A stretch of 14,716 bases of DNA, from NCBI GenBank assembly GCA_964523735.1, contig CAZFYZ010000103.1:1-14716 (forward strand), in the 5' to 3' direction. How positions within the stretch are numbered: position 1 is the stretch's first letter; each line of letters begins with the position of its first letter. The notes under the pieces were generated by a model that did not search any database, was not told where the DNA came from, and saw only the letters and a list, made by a program, of their open reading frames with translations. Positions 1 through 7,641 of this stretch are shown here, in pieces. Source of the DNA: CAZFYZ01 sp964523735 (GTDB lineage Bacteria > Armatimonadota > UBA5829). The position numbers and the translations under genes are program-made.

Positions 1-121
1 CCTTGGCGCCGTCGCCTTTGCCGACGCCCAGCAGGATCGCCAAACCCTTGCCAATGCGGGATATCTCTTGGCCATCGACCGTAACACGCGCGCTTCTTAC
101 CCGTTGGACGACAGCCCTCAC
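1..121 (-). CDS. dtd: D-aminoacyl-tRNA deacylase Dtd, N-terminal 40 residues (cut by window edge)
   Basis: Dtd hydrolyses D-amino acids from mischarged tRNAs in the cytoplasm. Only the first 40 codons are in the window. Read on the minus strand from a GTG at 121, the protein begins MRAVVQRVRSARVTVDGQ and continues with ISRIGKGLAILLGV, which is the characteristic Dtd N-terminus (the MRAVVQRV opening and the LLGV strand). The catalytic and proofreading motifs lie beyond the left edge. The GTG follows the rel stop TAG after a single base, and an AAGGA inside the last rel codons gives a ribosome binding site about 10 nt upstream. The gene is therefore translationally coupled to rel. The rel-dtd pair is common in Firmicutes and other bacteria. 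Identity is confident from the N-terminus; completeness cannot be judged. Confidence 0.9.
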   Translation of the reverse strand, partial: MRAVVQRVRSARVTVDGQEISRIGKGLAILLGVGKGDGAK

Positions 122-122
122 T

Positions 123-2336
123 CTACTTGTTCCTTCGTGCCTTGTGAGCGGATACTCTCTCGACACTGAGCACATCAGAAATGCTTCCCACGCGGACAAG
201 CAGTTGGTCCAGCGCAGTCATGTCAGTAACCTCAACCGTCATGTCAATGCTTGCCGTCTTGTCGGGCATCGGCCTGATCTTCGCGCCCCTGATATTGCTC
301 TTCATCTCCGACAGGACTGCCGTGATGTTGTTAAGCACGCCTACACGATCAAGCGCTTTGATGTGTATATCGGTCGCGTAACGCTCTCCGTTGGTCTCCG
401 TCCAACTGATATCAACCAGCCGCTCCGGCTCATTCTGTCGAAACACTGCCACGTTGGGGCACGAGATGGTATGCAGCGCGACGCCCTTGCCCCGGCTAAC
501 GTAACCAACCACTTCCTCGCCTGGCACCGGCGCACAGCACTTAGCGCGGGTGATCATCAGGTTCTTGACTCCGTCAAGGGTGACGGCGAGCCTGTGCCTG
601 CCGCTCTCTTTCGGCGCATCTACGACCATGGTCTCCGGCTTTGGCGCCTCACCCGGCCGCATCCGATTCGCGACCGTCGTGGCCGCAGTCGTCCCTCCGC
701 CGATCGCCGCGAACAGATCATCTTCGGACTGGAAGTTCATCGATCTAATGACAGCAGCGAATGCCTCGCCCTTCATCAGCGCGCGAGCGTCACGGCCTGT
801 CCGCGAAAGCTCCTCCTCGAGCATCTCGCGGCCCTTTGCCACATTCTCCGTGTAGTGGGACTTGCGATGGAAGCTCTTGATCTTGTTGCGCGCGTGAGAG
901 GTCTTCGCGAACTTGAGCCAATCCAGGCTTGGCTGGCTTGTGGAACGGGTGATTATCTCGACGATGTCCCCGTTGGAAAACTGATAGGTCAGTGGGACGA
1001 TGCGGCCATTGACCTTTCCTCCAACACAGTGGTTGCCAACATCGCTGTGGATCCTGTAGGCGAAGTCGATGGGTGTCGAGCCAGCGGGCATATCCACAAC
1101 GTCGCCCCGCGGGGTGAAGACGAAGACCTGATCCGTGAACAGATCGTTGATAACGCTATGGAGGAACTCGCCAGCGTCCCGGCTATCGGTCTGCCAGTCA
1201 AAGAGTTGCTGGCGAAGCCATGAGAGCTTGCGCTCAAACTCGTCGCTCCGGCTCATCTGCTCTTTATACTGCCAATGGGCGGCAACACCGAACTCGGCCA
1301 ACCGGTGCATGTCCCAAGTCCGTATCTGCACCTCCAGCGGCTCCCCGCGCGGGCCTATCACCTTGGTGTGCAGTGACTGGTACATGTTCGACTTCGGCTT
1401 AGCGATGTAGTCGGAGAACCGTTCAGGAATCGGCATCCATAGATCGTGCACAACTCCCAGCGTGTGGTAGCAATCACCAACCCTGTTAACGATCACCCTG
1501 AGCGCCGAGATATCGTAGATCTCGCTGAAGTCCACTCCCTCCAGCAGCATCTTCTGGTAGATGCTCCACAGGTGCTTGGGCCGGGCCTGAATGAAGGCTT
1601 CAATGCCTTCCTTCGCCAGGTACGACTTGATCATCTCGATGGCCTCAGCAAGGTCCTCCTCACGCTCGCCTCGAGTGCGTTGAACCTTCTCGGCCACCTC
1701 AGCGTAAGCGTCCGGCTCGATGTACTTGAACGCGAGGTCCTCGAGTTCCCACTTGATCTTCCAGATCCCCAGCCTGTGGGCGAGCGGCGCATAGATCTGC
1801 ATCGTCTCGCGGGCGACCTTCAACCGCCGGTCCTCCGGCAGGCCCTGAAGAGTCTTCATGTTGTGGAGCCGATCCGCCAGTTTGATGACCATTACCCGCA
1901 GGTCGCGCGCCATCGCGAGGAAGATCTTGCGCAGGTTTTCCGCGCTCCGACGAAACTCGACCCGCTTCTTTTTCGGGATCTCCTCCTCTTCTTCCGGCTC
2001 GGCCTGAATATCGAAGTCAGCCAGTTTGAGTTTGGTTACGCCGTCAACCAGCGCGGCAACCTCTTCGCCGAATTCCGATCTGATGTCATCGACGGTATAG
2101 TCCTGATCCTCGACAACGTCATGGAGGAAAGCAGCGGCGATACTGGCGGAGTCCATTTCGAGATCTGCAAGAGTCTCTGCTGTTGCCAGGGGATGTGTAA
2201 TGTAGGGGTCGCCAGTCAGACGAGTCTGTCTGTTGTGGGCCTTGGAGGCGAACTCATAGGCTCGACGGATAAGCGCCTCGTCCGCCTGCGGATTACACTC
2301 CTTCACCCTTGCTATGATAGACTCTACGTCCGGCAT
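123..2336 (-). CDS. rel: Bifunctional (p)ppGpp synthetase/hydrolase (long RelA/SpoT homologue)
   Basis: A 737-residue cytosolic enzyme that makes and degrades the stringent-response alarmone (p)ppGpp. Using the ATG at 2336, the hydrolase HD domain has the full metal/substrate set: QTR about 37-39, THP about 47-49, HDVVED 72-77 and LADRLHNM 153-160. The synthetase domain (about 250-360) has ARPKH 251-255, YDISALRV, NMYQSLHT and EVQIRT. A TGS domain covers about 402-464, a cysteine motif (AKCCAPVPGEE) about 598-608, and an ACT domain about 655-731. Intact HD residues argue for a bifunctional Rel. Two oddities: an acidic-then-basic insert at 112-128 (EEEEE, then KKKR), and alanine for the usual glycine of GRPKH at residue 251. 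The ATG lies 5 nt after the recJ stop. An in-frame GTG at 2345, overlapping that stop as GTGA, is an alternative start; neither has a strong Shine-Dalgarno. Longer upstream extensions lie inside recJ and show no family similarity. Confidence 0.95.
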   Translation of the reverse strand: MPDVESIIARVKECNPQADEALIRRAYEFASKAHNRQTRLTGDPYITHPLATAETLADLEMDSASIAAAFLHDVVEDQDYTVDDIRSEFGEEVAALVDGVTKLKLADFDIQAEPEEEEEIPKKKRVEFRRSAENLRKIFLAMARDLRVMVIKLADRLHNMKTLQGLPEDRRLKVARETMQIYAPLAHRLGIWKIKWELEDLAFKYIEPDAYAEVAEKVQRTRGEREEDLAEAIEMIKSYLAKEGIEAFIQARPKHLWSIYQKMLLEGVDFSEIYDISALRVIVNRVGDCYHTLGVVHDLWMPIPERFSDYIAKPKSNMYQSLHTKVIGPRGEPLEVQIRTWDMHRLAEFGVAAHWQYKEQMSRSDEFERKLSWLRQQLFDWQTDSRDAGEFLHSVINDLFTDQVFVFTPRGDVVDMPAGSTPIDFAYRIHSDVGNHCVGGKVNGRIVPLTYQFSNGDIVEIITRSTSQPSLDWLKFAKTSHARNKIKSFHRKSHYTENVAKGREMLEEELSRTGRDARALMKGEAFAAVIRSMNFQSEDDLFAAIGGGTTAATTVANRMRPGEAPKPETMVVDAPKESGRHRLAVTLDGVKNLMITRAKCCAPVPGEEVVGYVSRGKGVALHTISCPNVAVFRQNEPERLVDISWTETNGERYATDIHIKALDRVGVLNNITAVLSEMKSNIRGAKIRPMPDKTASIDMTVEVTDMTALDQLLVRVGSISDVLSVERVSAHKARRNK

Positions 2337-2341
2337 ATCCC

Positions 2342-4054
2342 TCACGACGACTTTCGAATGTCCTTGGCTACCAACTGGACCGATTCGTACCCGTTGAACG
2401 TATTGAACCTGATATTGTAGCACAGGTCCACCAGTGAACCAAGCTGAAGAGAATCCGCATAATCACCCAGTCCGAACCCGATGCAGTCTAGCGGCCGCTG
2501 CCCATCAGCACGCACCTGAAACTTGAGATGGGACCCATCCCCCACCCTCTGCTTCTGAGCCAAAGCCAGATTCCGCGTCACAAAGAGCGGCTCTGGGTTG
2601 CCTGTCCCAAACGGCTCCATCGAGTTCAGAGCACTTGTCAGTTCGCGGGTGATTGAGGAGGCTTCAAGCTCAGCGTCAACGTCGATCCTCGGCAGCAGCT
2701 CCTCCTCTGGTATCGCCTCGAAAGCAATCGAGTTGATGCGCTCCTCAAACTCATCGAGCTTAGCGAGATCTACCGTGACACCTGCCGCCAGCATGTGGCC
2801 GCCAAAGGTAACCAACAGGTCCGCACACTGCCTCAGCGCATCGATCATGCTGAACTCCGGCACACTTCGGGCCGAGCCTCCGCCAACTCCCTTCGCCTCA
2901 TCCCGGCTGATCAGAATGGCGGGCCTGCCGAAGCATTCGCTGATCTTGCTCGCAACGATCCCCACAATCCCACGATTCCAGCCCTCTTTGGAGAGCACTA
3001 GCACGCGTGCCCCCGCGGCGACTTTGGGCTCCGCCAGTTCCATTGCCTCGGCAACTATCCGCTCCTGCTCGGCCCGGCGCTCGGTGTTGTGGCGCTCCAT
3101 CTCGCTCGTGAGCTTCTCAGCCTCCGGCTCTTCAGTGGTCAGCAGCAGTCGGAGAGCCGACGTCGCATCCGCCATCCGGCCCGCAGCATTGATCCTCGGC
3201 CCCAGTACGAAGCCAAGATAGTGTGCGGTCAGAACCTTGCCCTCGAGCCCGGCTGAACGCAGCATCGTCCGAAGCCCGATCTTCTTCGAGCCCGACATCG
3301 CCAGAAGCCCATGTTTCACAATCGACCGATTCTCCCCGAGCAGCGGCACCACATCCCCGACGGTTCCCAGCGCGGCCAGATCGGTGAACCTGCTCAGGTA
3401 CGCGACATCATCATATCCCAGCTTCCTCACGAGCCCCTGCGCGAGCTTCATCGCCACACCAACCCCCGCCAGTTCTGGGAATGGGTAGATCGCATCCTCG
3501 CGCTTGGGATCGATCACTGCGGTGGCGCGTGGCATTTCATCGCTCGGCTCGTGGTGGTCGGTGATAACAAGATCGATGCCTGCGTCGCGCGCGGCTTCGG
3601 CAGTGTCACAGGCAGTGATGCCGCAATCGCAGGTCACTATGACCTTGGCGCCGAGTTTGGCGGCTTCACCAATGACTCCGGGCTTGATCCCGTAGCCGTC
3701 CTTGCGCCTGTGAGGCAGTCGATAGGCCACATCCGCTTTGAGCGCCCGTAGAGACCTTACCAGAAGCGCGGTACTGGTGACGCCATCCACGTCGTAGTCG
3801 CCGTGGATGAGGATCTTCTCACCAGACTCTACGGCGGTGTGGAGCCGGTCAACGCCGGCATCGAGGTCAGGCAGCAGAGAGGGATCGTGCAAGTGGTCGA
3901 GCTTCGGGTCCATGAACGCCCGCGCGTCTTCCGTCGACTGTATGCCCCTCAGGATAAGCAGGCGAGCAATGATCTCCGGCAGGCCGGTCTCACGCGCAAG
4001 GCCTGTAACCTGCGGCTCATCACACTGAACTACATTCCAGTCGGCGTCACTCAT
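2342..4054 (-). CDS. recJ: Single-stranded-DNA-specific 5'-3' exonuclease RecJ
   Basis: A 570-residue DHH-family nuclease that degrades single-stranded DNA 5' to 3' in recombination and repair. The catalytic DHH domain shows HGDYDVDGVTST (84-95), TCDCG (141-145), TDHHEP (165-170) and the Asp of TDLAALGTVGDVVPL (224-238), all metal ligands of the family. GPRINAAGRM (285-294) follows. The DHHA1 domain has GWNRGIVGIVASK (358-370), GGGSARS (391-397) and GGHMLAAG (418-425), and a C-terminal OB-type segment runs from about 455 to 565. Length is normal for the family. The ATG start has an in-frame TGA two codons upstream, so it cannot extend; its ribosome binding site is weak. The gene is followed after 5 nt by rel and preceded by a gap with two strong hairpins, so recJ-rel-dtd may be partly separated from secDF expression. 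In Bacillus apt lies between recJ and relA; here there is no room for it. Confidence 0.95.
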   Translation of the reverse strand: MSDADWNVVQCDEPQVTGLARETGLPEIIARLLILRGIQSTEDARAFMDPKLDHLHDPSLLPDLDAGVDRLHTAVESGEKILIHGDYDVDGVTSTALLVRSLRALKADVAYRLPHRRKDGYGIKPGVIGEAAKLGAKVIVTCDCGITACDTAEAARDAGIDLVITDHHEPSDEMPRATAVIDPKREDAIYPFPELAGVGVAMKLAQGLVRKLGYDDVAYLSRFTDLAALGTVGDVVPLLGENRSIVKHGLLAMSGSKKIGLRTMLRSAGLEGKVLTAHYLGFVLGPRINAAGRMADATSALRLLLTTEEPEAEKLTSEMERHNTERRAEQERIVAEAMELAEPKVAAGARVLVLSKEGWNRGIVGIVASKISECFGRPAILISRDEAKGVGGGSARSVPEFSMIDALRQCADLLVTFGGHMLAAGVTVDLAKLDEFEERINSIAFEAIPEEELLPRIDVDAELEASSITRELTSALNSMEPFGTGNPEPLFVTRNLALAQKQRVGDGSHLKFQVRADGQRPLDCIGFGLGDYADSLQLGSLVDLCYNIRFNTFNGYESVQLVAKDIRKSS

Positions 4055-4072
4055 AGCTCATACTTAGACAGA

Positions 4073-4114
4073 AGGCCCGCCGATTCCCCCACAATCGAGG
4101 AAATCGACGGGCCT
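4073..4114 (-). terminator. Terminator-like hairpin between secDF and recJ
   Basis: On the minus strand the arms 4114-4099 and 4088-4073 pair over 16 positions: 14 Watson-Crick pairs plus two G.U wobbles in RNA, closing a 10-nt loop. The arm begins AGGCCCG. The bases after it read TCTGTCTAAG, so the U-rich tract is imperfect. It ends only 18 nt before the recJ ATG. It could be a leaky intrinsic terminator, an attenuator or an RNA-processing site; structure is seen, function is inferred. Confidence 0.5.
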
Positions 4115-4132
4115 GATTGATCAGTATCCCGC

Positions 4133-4180
4133 TGTAGCCGGCATCCACGCCGAGATTAGGCGTGGGAGACGCCTGCTACA
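4133..4180. repeat. Inverted repeat directly after the secDF stop
   Basis: The stem CCACGCC/GGCGTGG closes a 7-nt loop. An outer stem TGTAGCCGGC/GCCTGCTACA (9 of 10 pairs) lies beyond a small internal bulge. The element begins 1 nt after the secDF TAG and has no T-tract on the minus strand. Its look (a complementary pair of TGTAGC ends around a GC stem) is that of a mobile or dispersed intergenic palindrome rather than a classic terminator, though it could protect the 3' end of secDF mRNA. Confidence 0.55.
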
Positions 4181-4181
4181 A

Positions 4182-6923
4182 CTAGAATCGGCGCTTCTTG
4201 CCGCCGCCGCTTGACTTGCGCTTGATACGGGCCGCCTTGGCGGCATCGGATGTCGCGTCAGTCTGAGCGTCTGCGTCCTCGGCAGCTTCCTCACCAGAGA
4301 CCTCTGTCTTGGAAGCGACAAATGGAGTCTCGCCCGGGGTCGACTTCGCCACGAGTGGCTTCTCCTCGAACGCCTTCTTCTTGGGCTCGGCACCCTTTGC
4401 CGCCAGCTTCTCCCACACAACAACCAATGGTGTAGCGTTGAAGATCGATGAGTAAGTTCCTATGAGGATACCCACGAGCAGGGCCACATAGAAGTGCCGA
4501 AGCAGCGGGCCTCCGAATATGATCAGGGAAACCAGCAGCAGCACTACGGTAAACCCGGTGTTGATCGATCTGCTGAATGTCTGAAGGATGCTCCTGTTGC
4601 AGAGCTGCTCGAAGCTCTCGCCTCTCAGCCTGTGCTTCAGGTTCTCCCTGATCCTGTCGAAGACGACAATCGTGTCATGGGTGCTGAACCCGATGACCGT
4701 CAGAACAGCCGTCACGAAGAGGCTGTCGATCTCCCATCCGGCGAACTTGCCGAGTATGGCGAACAGACCCAGGATAAAGAAGGCATCGTGTATCAGCGCC
4801 ATGACGGCACACATGCCGAACTTGAACCCCGCGCCAAGACCGCCGATAGCAAACCGGATCGTCAGGTAAATCACGATCCCGATCGACGCCAGGATAACGG
4901 CGATTATCGCGTTTCTGGTCAGCTCTTCACTGATTGTCGGCGCAACCGTGCTGGTGGAGTCGAATGTCTTTCTCGGCTCGCTCTCACTTTCGATCGTGTA
5001 TGCGTCGTTGAGGGCGCTCCGCAGTGAAGTCCACTTCTCATCTGGAACAAACCTCAGAACGACAAGAGCAACTCGATCGCGGCCGCCCTGCGCTTTCGGG
5101 TCAGTGATATTCGCGGTGCTGTACTTCGAGTACTTGCCGACAATCGCCTGAAGTTGAGATTCAACAACCGGCTCCTTGAACTCCAACTGCACCGATCGCG
5201 ATGCAAGGCCGATCTTCTCATCAAAGGCGGCTCGCAATGCTCTCTCGTTCTCCTCTGTAAGAGGGGCTGTCTTGATGAAAGCTACCTTCAGCTCGCCATT
5301 AGCCTTGGCAAGTTGCACTTCCGGAGTAAGCTCAGGAGAGAACTGCTCGGCTATGCCTCTCACCTCAGAAACCGTTACCGGCCGTGCAAAGCTAGCCTGG
5401 ACAGAGGTACCCGACTTGAACTCGATGCCTCTCTTCAGCCCAGAGGTGGACAAGAAGAACAGACCCGGCAGAATGAGGATCGCGCTGATCACGAAGTACC
5501 AGTTCCGCTTGCCAATAACGTCCAGATTGGACTTAGCGAACTTGTCCTCCCAGAGTGCATACAGCTTCGGATTCTGCGCCCACTCCCAGTTGACCAGCAG
5601 GTGCAGAATTGTCCGGGTAACCGTGATTGCCGTGAACATACTGATCGCGACACCAATGAGCAATGTGAGCGCGAAGCTCTGCACTGACGGGCTTCCATAC
5701 CACAAGAGGATCGCGCAGGTGATCGCGGAGCACATGTTGGAGTCAAAGATAGCAGTAAACGCCCGATTGAAGCCGGCGTCTATGGCCGCCTTGAGGGTCT
5801 TGCCCCCCTTGAGTTCCTCCTTCAATCGCTCAAAGATCAGGATGTTGGCGTCAAGCGCCATACCGACCGATATGATCAAAGCCGCCACACCAGCCAGCGA
5901 CATCGTCGCCTTGATAGCGATGAACACCGCGATCAAGAAGAGCGTGTAGAGACCGAGCGCAATATTGGCGATAACGCCTGGCAATCTGTAGTAGATCACC
6001 ATGAAGAGAAGAACGAAGACGAGGCCGATCAGACCCGCCGTAACGACCTTGTTGACCGTCTCCATTCCCAGAGTAGGCTCGACGGTGTCTTTCTGGATGA
6101 CCTTAAGCGGGACAGGCAGCGCTCCAGCGTTCAGATAGTCAGCGGTCTCCTTGGCTTCCCTAACACTCCTGAAGCCGGTGATCTCCGCACTACCGCTAGG
6201 AATGGCCTCGTTGATCGATGGCGCGGTAAGAAGCCTGCCACCGAAGAATACAGCCAGGATGTCGTTCACGTGCCGTGCCGTGAACTTGCGGAAGATAGCG
6301 GTACCTTCCTTGTTGAACTCGATGTTGACAGTTACCTGACCGTTCGGATTCTGACCCGCGTGGGCGTTTGCCAGCAGATCGGCGCCAGTCAGGATCGGTT
6401 CCACCTTCGGCGCGCCAACTACCTTCGAGAGGACCTCTTCCGGCTGATCGACGCTGTCGATGGTCTCGTTGACACCGCTGAACACGTAGGCCTTCTTCTC
6501 GCCCACATCCGCGTCCATGCGCCACTTGGCTGTAGGGTTGTTGACAGTCTGAACGTCCCTGAGGTAGTAGAACTCCAGGGCTGCCGTTTCCTTGATGGTC
6601 TCGAGGGCCTTGTCCGGGTCCTTGACACCGGGCAGCTCAACAACGATTCTGTTCTCACCCTGAACGTAGACGACGGGTTCTGTAACGCCGCCAAGACCCT
6701 TCACACGATTATGAATGGTCTTTCGGACGGACTCCATCTTCTCACGCCGTCCCTGGGGAGTCTTCGGCCAGTCCTCGGCAGACTTAGGGTTTGCCTGCAT
6801 GACAACGCGGATTCCACCTGCGATGTCCAGGCCCTTGACCAGCTTGCCCCCCCAGATGAGGATCGCAGTGGCCGCCAGGACCAGTGCGATTACACCAACA
6901 AAATGCTTCTGATACCTTGTCAC
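4182..6923 (-). CDS. secDF: Fused protein translocase subunit SecDF
   Basis: A 913-residue inner-membrane protein that uses the proton gradient to assist Sec-dependent protein export. The SecD half has a first membrane segment (about 8-27), the motif GLDIAGG (31-37), a large external domain (about 38-285), then a membrane block with DANILIFERLKEE (358-370). The SecF half starts about residue 470 with its own membrane segment, GIEFKSGTS (499-507; usual form GIDFTGGT), an external domain of about 150 residues, and STHDTIVVFDRIREN (747-761; usually with N instead of H). A charged tail (840-913) ends in a KKRRF cluster. Fusion is as in Bacillus, but this protein is longer than the Bacillus SecDF of about 737 residues. 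The GTG start has GGAGGT 6 nt upstream (6930-6935). A GC-only palindrome (6947-6960) lies in the leader. No yajC is adjacent; the preceding gene is an unrecognised small secreted or anchored protein. Confidence 0.96.
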   Translation of the reverse strand: MTRYQKHFVGVIALVLAATAILIWGGKLVKGLDIAGGIRVVMQANPKSAEDWPKTPQGRREKMESVRKTIHNRVKGLGGVTEPVVYVQGENRIVVELPGVKDPDKALETIKETAALEFYYLRDVQTVNNPTAKWRMDADVGEKKAYVFSGVNETIDSVDQPEEVLSKVVGAPKVEPILTGADLLANAHAGQNPNGQVTVNIEFNKEGTAIFRKFTARHVNDILAVFFGGRLLTAPSINEAIPSGSAEITGFRSVREAKETADYLNAGALPVPLKVIQKDTVEPTLGMETVNKVVTAGLIGLVFVLLFMVIYYRLPGVIANIALGLYTLFLIAVFIAIKATMSLAGVAALIISVGMALDANILIFERLKEELKGGKTLKAAIDAGFNRAFTAIFDSNMCSAITCAILLWYGSPSVQSFALTLLIGVAISMFTAITVTRTILHLLVNWEWAQNPKLYALWEDKFAKSNLDVIGKRNWYFVISAILILPGLFFLSTSGLKRGIEFKSGTSVQASFARPVTVSEVRGIAEQFSPELTPEVQLAKANGELKVAFIKTAPLTEENERALRAAFDEKIGLASRSVQLEFKEPVVESQLQAIVGKYSKYSTANITDPKAQGGRDRVALVVLRFVPDEKWTSLRSALNDAYTIESESEPRKTFDSTSTVAPTISEELTRNAIIAVILASIGIVIYLTIRFAIGGLGAGFKFGMCAVMALIHDAFFILGLFAILGKFAGWEIDSLFVTAVLTVIGFSTHDTIVVFDRIRENLKHRLRGESFEQLCNRSILQTFSRSINTGFTVVLLLVSLIIFGGPLLRHFYVALLVGILIGTYSSIFNATPLVVVWEKLAAKGAEPKKKAFEEKPLVAKSTPGETPFVASKTEVSGEEAAEDADAQTDATSDAAKAARIKRKSSGGGKKRRF

Positions 6924-7004
6924 TATATGACCTCCAAAGAGTGTACGCGCGCGAGCGCGCTTGTGGAAACTTCAGGAAACTGGAATTGAGGCGACGCAGA
7001 GGAT

Positions 7005-7364
7005 CTAGATCAGTCGGACTGCGGTACTCTTGAGCGTGACACCGAGTGAACCGCAATCGGCGACCCGGGCGGCATCCTTCAACTCAAGCGAACTGCTTCG
7101 CAGGGGCTCTGCCTTGTTCCCCCAAGAGAGCTGGCCGACGCCGGGGCCATTCAGAGGGGTACATTCAATGAGCACAGCAACATATGTCATGCCTTGGGAC
7201 GTTGAATCGCTCAGGAGCGTCGTGTTGTGCTTTGTGAAGGAAGGGCCTGCAGAGACGGGTGCACTAGCGGCGGGACCAGGCGTGACATAGGGCTCCATGC
7301 ACACACCCGCGACAACCGCGAGCGCAAGCAGGACCGCAACCACGCCAAGACTGATGCGCCTCAA
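7005..7364 (-). CDS. Unrecognised small protein with N-terminal signal/anchor, upstream of secDF
   Basis: I do not recognise this 119-residue protein. It begins MRRISLGVVAVLLALAVVAG, a two-arginine N-terminus followed by a hydrophobic stretch (about 5-21), so it should enter the Sec pathway as a secreted or membrane-anchored protein. AGVC at 20-23 resembles a lipobox, but Val at -1 is atypical, so lipidation is doubtful. A Pro/Ala/Ser-rich linker (about 26-42) leads to a compact domain of about 75 residues with segments YVAVLIECTPLNG and ADCGSLGVTLKS; the two cysteines there could form a disulphide. I prefer the TTG at 7364 because GGGAGGT (7373-7379) sits 8 nt upstream; a longer reading from a GTG at 7442 lacks a ribosome binding site and adds an implausible sequence before the signal. 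A strong promoter lies about 90 nt upstream, and secDF follows after 81 nt. It is not YajC by sequence. Coding status is probable, function unknown. Confidence 0.7.
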   Translation of the reverse strand: MRRISLGVVAVLLALAVVAGVCMEPYVTPGPAASAPVSAGPSFTKHNTTLLSDSTSQGMTYVAVLIECTPLNGPGVGQLSWGNKAEPLRSSSLELKDAARVADCGSLGVTLKSTAVRLI

Positions 7365-7372
7365 CAGCCAGG

Positions 7373-7379
7373 ACCTCCC
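7373..7379 (-). promoter_or_regulatory. Ribosome binding site that sets the TTG start of the unknown gene
   Basis: GGGAGGT on the minus strand, 8 nt before the TTG at 7364. It is a near-complete Shine-Dalgarno and the only good one in front of this reading frame. Confidence 0.65.
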
Positions 7380-7462
7380 AGAAACACAAGAACACGCTTC
7401 GGGCCAGGCCTGCACAGAGCACGCACGCGCCAGCCCCGACACGGTTCCATTATAACACCTTC

Positions 7463-7491
7463 ACTATATCGGTAACCAAATTCGGTGTCAA
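7463..7491 (-). promoter_or_regulatory. Strong sigma70-type promoter for the unknown gene and secDF
   Basis: On the minus strand a perfect -35 TTGACA (7491-7486) is followed after 17 nt by a -10 TATAGT (7468-7463; five of six consensus bases). Initiation would be near 7456, giving a leader of about 90 nt before the TTG at 7364. A second -10-like hexamer TATAAT lies at 7454-7449, but its best upstream -35 is poor. The position, after the rseP hairpin and before the next gene, fits a new transcription unit. Confidence 0.75.
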
Positions 7492-7523
7492 CAGATCAAC
7501 GCAACTGCTCGGTCTTGTCCACT

Positions 7524-7609
7524 GTCATTTCGAACGCAGTGAGAAATCTGCTTTTCGGCCTTTGCCGGGATCCTGGCAAAAGCAGATTTCTCGCCCTGCT
7601 CGAAATGAC
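7524..7609. repeat. Long inverted repeat in the rseP downstream gap
   Basis: Arms 7524-7555 and 7578-7609 are 32 nt each and complementary at 27 positions; the mismatches cluster in the middle (7534-7540). Each arm, read inward on its own strand, starts GTCATTTCGA and ends GAGAAATCTGCTTTT. The 22-nt loop contributes to a second, near-perfect 20-bp palindrome at 7561-7580 (TTTGCC at one end, GGCAAA at the other). It lies 33 nt after the rseP stop and could end transcription or stabilise the rseP message. From memory the GTCATTTCGA/GAGAAATCT words are those of dispersed intergenic palindromes in several bacterial phyla; I cannot confirm copies elsewhere in this genome. Confidence 0.8.
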
Positions 7610-7641
7610 GACTCGCGAAGTCTGAGTAGTTGCAGACCAGC

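Noticed and set aside
3..1223. Long open frame of about 406 codons on the plus strand
   Set aside because: It lies antisense to the well-supported rel gene and the start of dtd, has no family features, and reflects the codon bias of the minus-strand gene.
1446..2420. Open frame of 324 codons on the plus strand
   Set aside because: Antisense to the N-terminal half of rel, with no recognisable domain or ribosome binding site.
5176..5949. Open frame of 257 codons on the plus strand
   Set aside because: Antisense to secDF membrane segments; hydrophobic complement only, no family similarity.
6965..6981. Direct repeat GGAAACT, 3 nt, GGAAACT upstream of secDF
   Set aside because: Only two 7-nt units with 10-nt period; too short to separate from chance.
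7365..7442. Longer version of the unknown gene from a GTG at 7442
   Set aside because: No ribosome binding site at proper distance, and it would put 26 odd residues before a clear signal sequence; the TTG at 7364 has a strong Shine-Dalgarno.
7449..7454. TATAAT as an alternative -10 element
   Set aside because: Perfect hexamer, but no adequate -35 at 16-18 nt; the TTGACA/TATAGT pair just upstream is better.
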